Assembly (NCBI GenBank): GCA_009693745.1
Contig: SHWR01000021.1
Span: 1 to 17,013 of the forward strand
Direction of reading: 5' to 3'
Source: Candidatus Fonsibacter sp.
Lineage (GTDB): Bacteria; Pseudomonadota; Alphaproteobacteria; Pelagibacterales; Pelagibacteraceae
Length of the DNA stretch: 17,013 nucleotides
The notes under the pieces were generated by a model. The model made no database searches. It was given only the letters and a program-made list of their open reading frames with translations, and was not told where the DNA came from. The position numbers and the translations under genes were made by a program. This document shows positions 13,590 through 17,013 of this stretch, piece after piece; position 1 is the stretch's first letter, and the number at the start of each line of letters is the position of its first letter.

Positions 13590-14621
13590 ATGTTTGATAA
13601 ATTATTTGGATTTTGGTCAACAGACATGGCGATCGATTTAGGAACAGCAAACACTTTAGTTTATGTTCGTGGAAAAGGAATTGTATTAAATGAACCATCT
13701 GTTGTTGCCGTGATATCTCGAAATGGAAGAAATGAAGTTTTGGCTGTTGGTGAAGAAGCAAAACAAATGTTAGGACGAACACCTGGAAATATTACAGCAA
13801 TAAGACCCATGAAAGATGGAGTGATTGCAGATTTTATAGTCACAGAAGAAATGATTAAGCATTTTATTAGAAAAATTCACAAACGAAATGCTTTTGCAAA
13901 TCCTAGAATTATTATTTGTGTTCCAACAGGATCAACACCAGTTGAAAGAAGAGCTATTCAAGAAGCTGGTTATGCAGCTGGAGCAAGAAAAGTACAACTT
14001 ATAGAAGAACCAGTAGCAGCAGCTATAGGTGCCGGACTTCCAATTTCAGAACCCCAAGCATCTATGATTGTTGATATTGGTGGAGGAACAACTGAGATTG
14101 CGATTATGTCTTTAGGTGGAATTGTTTACTCTCATTCTTTAAGAATTGCTGGTGACGCCATGGATAATGCAATAATTAATTATATGAAAAAAAAATTCAA
14201 TTTATTAATTGGAGAGACTACAGCAGAGAAAATTAAAAAAGAAATAGGTTCTGCAATGCCGACAGGATCTGAAAAAACTTTTTTAATGAAAGGAAGAGAT
14301 ATTAGAACTGGAACTCCAAAAGAGGTTATTCTGACAGAAAAAGATACTGCTGAAGCTTTAGAAGGAGTTGTTAGTCAGATTATTAATGCTATCAAACATG
14401 CTTTAGAAAATACTCCACCAGAATTATCCTCGGATCTAGTTGATTCTGGAATGGTATTAGCTGGAGGTGGTGCATATTTAAAAAATATAGATAAACTTAT
14501 TAGAAAAGAAACAGGACTACCGGTTACTATTGCTGAAGATGCACTTTCATGCGTTGCAATTGGAACTGGTAAAGCTTTAGAGCAAGAAGGAATATTTTCT
14601 TCTATGCTAACTTCATATTAA
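13590..14621 (+). CDS. mreB: Rod-shape actin-like protein MreB
   Basis: MreB forms membrane-attached filaments that guide lateral wall synthesis. The actin-fold nucleotide motifs are clear: phosphate-1 IDLGTANT (15-22), phosphate-2 DIGGGTTE (162-169), EEPVAAAIG (139-147) and the adenosine motif VLAGGGAYLKN (289-299). The short N-terminal segment MFDKLFGFWS is amphipathic and may bind the membrane. The 343 residues are the usual length. An AAGAAAG stretch shortly before the ATG is a reasonable ribosome binding site. It leads an mreBCD cluster with a 19-base gap to mreC. Confidence 0.97.
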   Translation: MFDKLFGFWSTDMAIDLGTANTLVYVRGKGIVLNEPSVVAVISRNGRNEVLAVGEEAKQMLGRTPGNITAIRPMKDGVIADFIVTEEMIKHFIRKIHKRNAFANPRIIICVPTGSTPVERRAIQEAGYAAGARKVQLIEEPVAAAIGAGLPISEPQASMIVDIGGGTTEIAIMSLGGIVYSHSLRIAGDAMDNAIINYMKKKFNLLIGETTAEKIKKEIGSAMPTGSEKTFLMKGRDIRTGTPKEVILTEKDTAEALEGVVSQIINAIKHALENTPPELSSDLVDSGMVLAGGGAYLKNIDKLIRKETGLPVTIAEDALSCVAIGTGKALEQEGIFSSMLTSY

Positions 14622-14640
14622 AAAGTTATATTAATCTAAT

Positions 14641-15501
14641 ATGAGTCAAAATAGGCTTGCAAGAAGCTCAACTCCAGGCGTTTCATCTTTACAAAGAACT
14701 ATCAGCAAAAAATTTCTTCTTCCTTTTTATATTATAATTTCTTTTTTATTTTTATTTTCAGAAAAGAGTGATTTTAAAACCATAAGATTTTTAAAAGCAT
14801 TAATAAATGACGGAATTACCTATAGTGTTTATTTAGTGAACGCTCCTGTTAAGCTTATTTCTAATTTTGGAAGTTCAGCTAGACACTATTTTAATTTCAA
14901 TATTGTTTTGGAAAATAAGAAACTCAAAGATGAAATTGATCAACTAAATGCAGAAAAACGAGAACTACAATTTTCTAAAAATGAAAATGAAAATTTAAAG
15001 AAGGTTTTAGGAATTAAAAATAGAGATGATTACGTATCTGTTTATGCAAAAATCATTCACGAAGATACAAATGAATTTGCTAAAAATTTAATTTTAACAA
15101 TAGGATCAAATGAGGGTGTTCAATTAGGGCAGGCGATTGTGCGAAACAACGTTTATCTTGGAAAAATTTCTGAAGTTAATTTATTCAGTTCAAAAGCTAT
15201 GGTTATTACAGATCTTAATAGTAGAGTTCCAGTCGTTATTCCTTCAAGAGGAGTTAATGCAATTTTAAAAGGCAATGGTCTTGGAGGAGCACAATTACTT
15301 TTTCTTCCGCAAAATACTGTCTTTGAGAATAATGATCAAATTTATACTTCAGGTTCAGATGGCATTATCAAGGAAGGACTGTACGTTGGAAAAATAATTA
15401 CTGATAATAAAAAAGAAATTAAAAAAAAAAAATATTCAGTTGATCTTGGTTTTAAAGAACATCAGTTAAATTATGTTTCAGTTTTAAAAGTTAAAAAATA
15501 A
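14641..15501 (+). CDS. mreC: Rod-shape determining protein MreC
   Basis: MreC is a periplasmic scaffold linking MreB to wall synthases. The 286-residue protein has a short polar cytoplasmic start, one membrane segment (about 25-41), a coiled coil (about 87-122) rich in Leu, Lys and Glu, then the beta-barrel domains with the conserved IGSNEGVQLGQAIV (153-166) and DLNSRVPVVI (190-199) segments. Length and order match the family. Its TAA stop shares a base with the mreD start. Confidence 0.94.
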   Translation: MSQNRLARSSTPGVSSLQRTISKKFLLPFYIIISFLFLFSEKSDFKTIRFLKALINDGITYSVYLVNAPVKLISNFGSSARHYFNFNIVLENKKLKDEIDQLNAEKRELQFSKNENENLKKVLGIKNRDDYVSVYAKIIHEDTNEFAKNLILTIGSNEGVQLGQAIVRNNVYLGKISEVNLFSSKAMVITDLNSRVPVVIPSRGVNAILKGNGLGGAQLLFLPQNTVFENNDQIYTSGSDGIIKEGLYVGKIITDNKKEIKKKKYSVDLGFKEHQLNYVSVLKVKK

Positions 15502-15986
15502 TGAATACTTTTTTAGAAAAAATTAAATTTTATTCGGCGCATATTATTTTTACGCTTATTTGCATTAATGATAGTATTTTTATAAACACTTGGATTGCAC
15601 CAGGTCCAATTATAAATATTAAATATATATTAATTTTTTATTTTTCTTTTTTTGATAAAGGACGTTTTTCAATTACATTCCTTTTTTTAATAGGGTTAAT
15701 CTTTGACTCACTGCAGGGAATGCCCTTTGGAATGACATCTATTTGTTTTATTCTTTTAAGTAAATTAGCTGCATATTTAAAACAAAGACGAATACAGATA
15801 AATTTTCAAAATGAATTTATAGCTTTTGGTACATCTCTTTTAATTACACAAATCGTATCAGTGATAATCTTAAGCTATTTTTCACAAACTCCTTTTGAAT
15901 ATTTATTATTAGTTATTAATATCATTTTAAGTATTATTATTTATCCAATAATAAAAACTTTGCTTAAAGTATTTTATTATTACTAG
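15501..15986 (+). CDS. mreD: Rod-shape determining membrane protein MreD
   Basis: This is a 161-residue, strongly hydrophobic protein with about five membrane helices. Sequence conservation in MreD is low; the call rests on size, topology, the LIGLIFDSLQGMPFGMTS segment (about 62-79), which matches the family's G-x-x-x-D and PFG pattern, and position directly after mreC with a one-base overlap. It ends 7 bases before the COQ9-family gene. Confidence 0.88.
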   Translation: MNTFLEKIKFYSAHIIFTLICINDSIFINTWIAPGPIINIKYILIFYFSFFDKGRFSITFLFLIGLIFDSLQGMPFGMTSICFILLSKLAAYLKQRRIQINFQNEFIAFGTSLLITQIVSVIILSYFSQTPFEYLLLVINIILSIIIYPIIKTLLKVFYYY

Positions 15987-15993
15987 TTGTCAT

Positions 15994-16632
15994 ATGTCTG
16001 ATTTTACAAAATTACAAAAAGATAAAATCTTAATTTATTTATATAAAAATTTTAACGAAATCAATTTTGATAACATCGATCAAGATATTTTTTTAAAAAA
16101 ATTTATTGGTCTAGACTTTTTAGATAAGCAGGAATTATTCCTTAAAATTAGTGTTTTATTTTTTGAGGATTTAGATCAAAAATTTTTGACAGAAATTAAA
16201 TCTAAAATTAATAAAATTTTGAAAAATAATGATAAAATATCTTTTTTATTAAACAAAAGATTTCAGATAGAAGAAAAGAATAAATACTTGATTAAGAAAA
16301 TTTTTATTCATTTAATAAAAAACAACAACTCAAACAAAGTTTTATCTTATATATATTCTGTTGCAGATATTATGTGGAAACAGGCCAATGATCGTTCCGT
16401 AGATTTCAATTATTATACAAAAAGATTAATACTATCCTCAGTATATTCTAGAATTTTAATTATAAGTTTTTATAAAAATAATATGACACATCAAGATCTT
16501 GATGAGGAAATTAAAAAATCACTTGAGCATGTAAAATTAATGTCTCAATTTAAAATTAAATTAAATTTTTTAAAAAGTATAAAAGAATTCTTTAGCTCTT
16601 TTTCTACACAGAAAGCGGGTCGCGGTTTTTAA
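15994..16632 (+). CDS. COQ9-family ubiquinone biosynthesis protein
   Basis: COQ9 proteins are lipid-binding helpers of the ubiquinone hydroxylation step (with COQ7 in mitochondria). The 212-residue protein is all helical. The N-terminal part (about 8-60) has the TetR-like helix layout of the family, and the diagnostic block is at about 124-144: ADIMWKQANDRSVDFNYYTKR, close to the family pattern of Asp, Trp, then D-x-S-x-D-F-x-x-Y-T-K-R, followed by ILSSVYS. A lysine- and phenylalanine-rich tail ends with KAGRGF. It is placed in tandem after mreD, probably in the same transcript, and overlaps the end of purK on the other strand by 4 bases. Overall divergence from classical COQ9 is high outside the core block. 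Confidence 0.82.
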   Translation: MSDFTKLQKDKILIYLYKNFNEINFDNIDQDIFLKKFIGLDFLDKQELFLKISVLFFEDLDQKFLTEIKSKINKILKNNDKISFLLNKRFQIEEKNKYLIKKIFIHLIKNNNSNKVLSYIYSVADIMWKQANDRSVDFNYYTKRLILSSVYSRILIISFYKNNMTHQDLDEEIKKSLEHVKLMSQFKIKLNFLKSIKEFFSSFSTQKAGRGF

Positions 16633-17013
16633 AAGATTTTAGTTATATGCCCCATTTTTCTTTTATCTTTTATTTCTTTTTTTCCGTAATCATAAAAAAA
16701 TTGTCTCTTTATAATTTTTTTTGATCTATATTTTTTAATATCATGACCAAGTATATTATACATGATTGCTTTATGAATTCTTTTTGGTTTCTTTAATTTA
16801 AGATTGCATACGGCTCTTATATGATTTTCAAACTGGCTGATATTATGAGCATTCATCGTTAAGTGTCCAGAATTGTGAACTCTAGGAGCAATTTCATTTA
16901 CCAATATTTCATTTTTTTTTGTCACAAAGAATTCAATACACATAGTTCCAATATAATTTAATTTATCTGCAATTCTTTTTGCTATTTTTTTTGCTTCATT
17001 ATTTAATTTTGCA
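16629..17013 (-). CDS. purK: N5-carboxyaminoimidazole ribonucleotide synthase PurK, C-terminal part
   Basis: PurK makes N5-CAIR from AIR, bicarbonate and ATP in purine synthesis. The frame is open to the right edge, so the N-terminal part is outside the window; about 127 codons of the C-terminal part are present. The ATP-grasp end is recognisable: IGTMCIEFFVTKKNEILVN, in which the glutamates are Mg-ATP ligands, followed by the very typical NEIAPRVHNSGH and the TMNAHNISQFENHIRAV block. The C-terminal domain follows (ILGHDI and a lysine-rich tail). The in-frame ATG at 16943 is internal, not the start. It converges on the COQ9-family gene with a 4-base overlap and no room for a separate terminator. 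Confidence 0.93.
   Translation of the reverse strand, partial: AKLNNEAKKIAKRIADKLNYIGTMCIEFFVTKKNEILVNEIAPRVHNSGHLTMNAHNISQFENHIRAVCNLKLKKPKRIHKAIMYNILGHDIKKYRSKKIIKRQFFYDYGKKEIKDKRKMGHITKIF

Overview
The window looks like a piece of an AT-rich, tightly packed alphaproteobacterial genome, most probably SAR11 (Pelagibacter-like). The evidence is the low G+C, very short or overlapping intergenic gaps, a circularly permuted two-piece tmRNA gene, a COQ9-family protein, ThyX, and hflK-hflC-DUF2065-Deg order. The lineage is an inference from these traits; no rRNA gene is present to confirm it.

Left end (1-1780): an accessory patch on the minus strand. It holds part of a SAM-dependent methyltransferase running off the left edge, a noncoding stretch with short repeats and hairpins, a C-terminal remnant of a tyrosine integrase, and an FkbM-family methyltransferase. 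A 17-base segment of the tmRNA gene's 3' end (1782-1798) is repeated in the same orientation at 324-340 (16 of 17 identical). I read 324-1798 as a decayed or trimmed integrative element inserted at the tmRNA 3' end, with the integrase stub and the FkbM gene inside it.

Centre left (1781-3907): the permuted tmRNA (minus), whose acceptor piece, 12-base spacer, coding piece and tag reading frame (ANEQFALAA) can all be read directly; then thyX (+), which overlaps tail-to-tail with an Mrp/ApbC-type ATPase gene (minus).

Centre (3952-13573): a long plus-strand run. hflK, hflC, a DUF2065 membrane protein, a Deg-type periplasmic protease and miaA form one probable operon of membrane-protein quality control plus tRNA modification. 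After a 44-base gap come ilvB-ilvN-ilvC, coupled by 4-base overlaps, then a 105-base gap with inverted repeats and leuA. These make the shared branched-chain amino acid steps and the first leucine-specific step.

Right end (13590-17013): mreB-mreC-mreD for cell shape, directly followed by a COQ9-family gene for ubiquinone synthesis, which overlaps tail-to-tail with a purK gene (minus) cut by the right edge. Everything from thyX rightwards looks like ordinary core genome; the unusual biology is in the first 2 kb.
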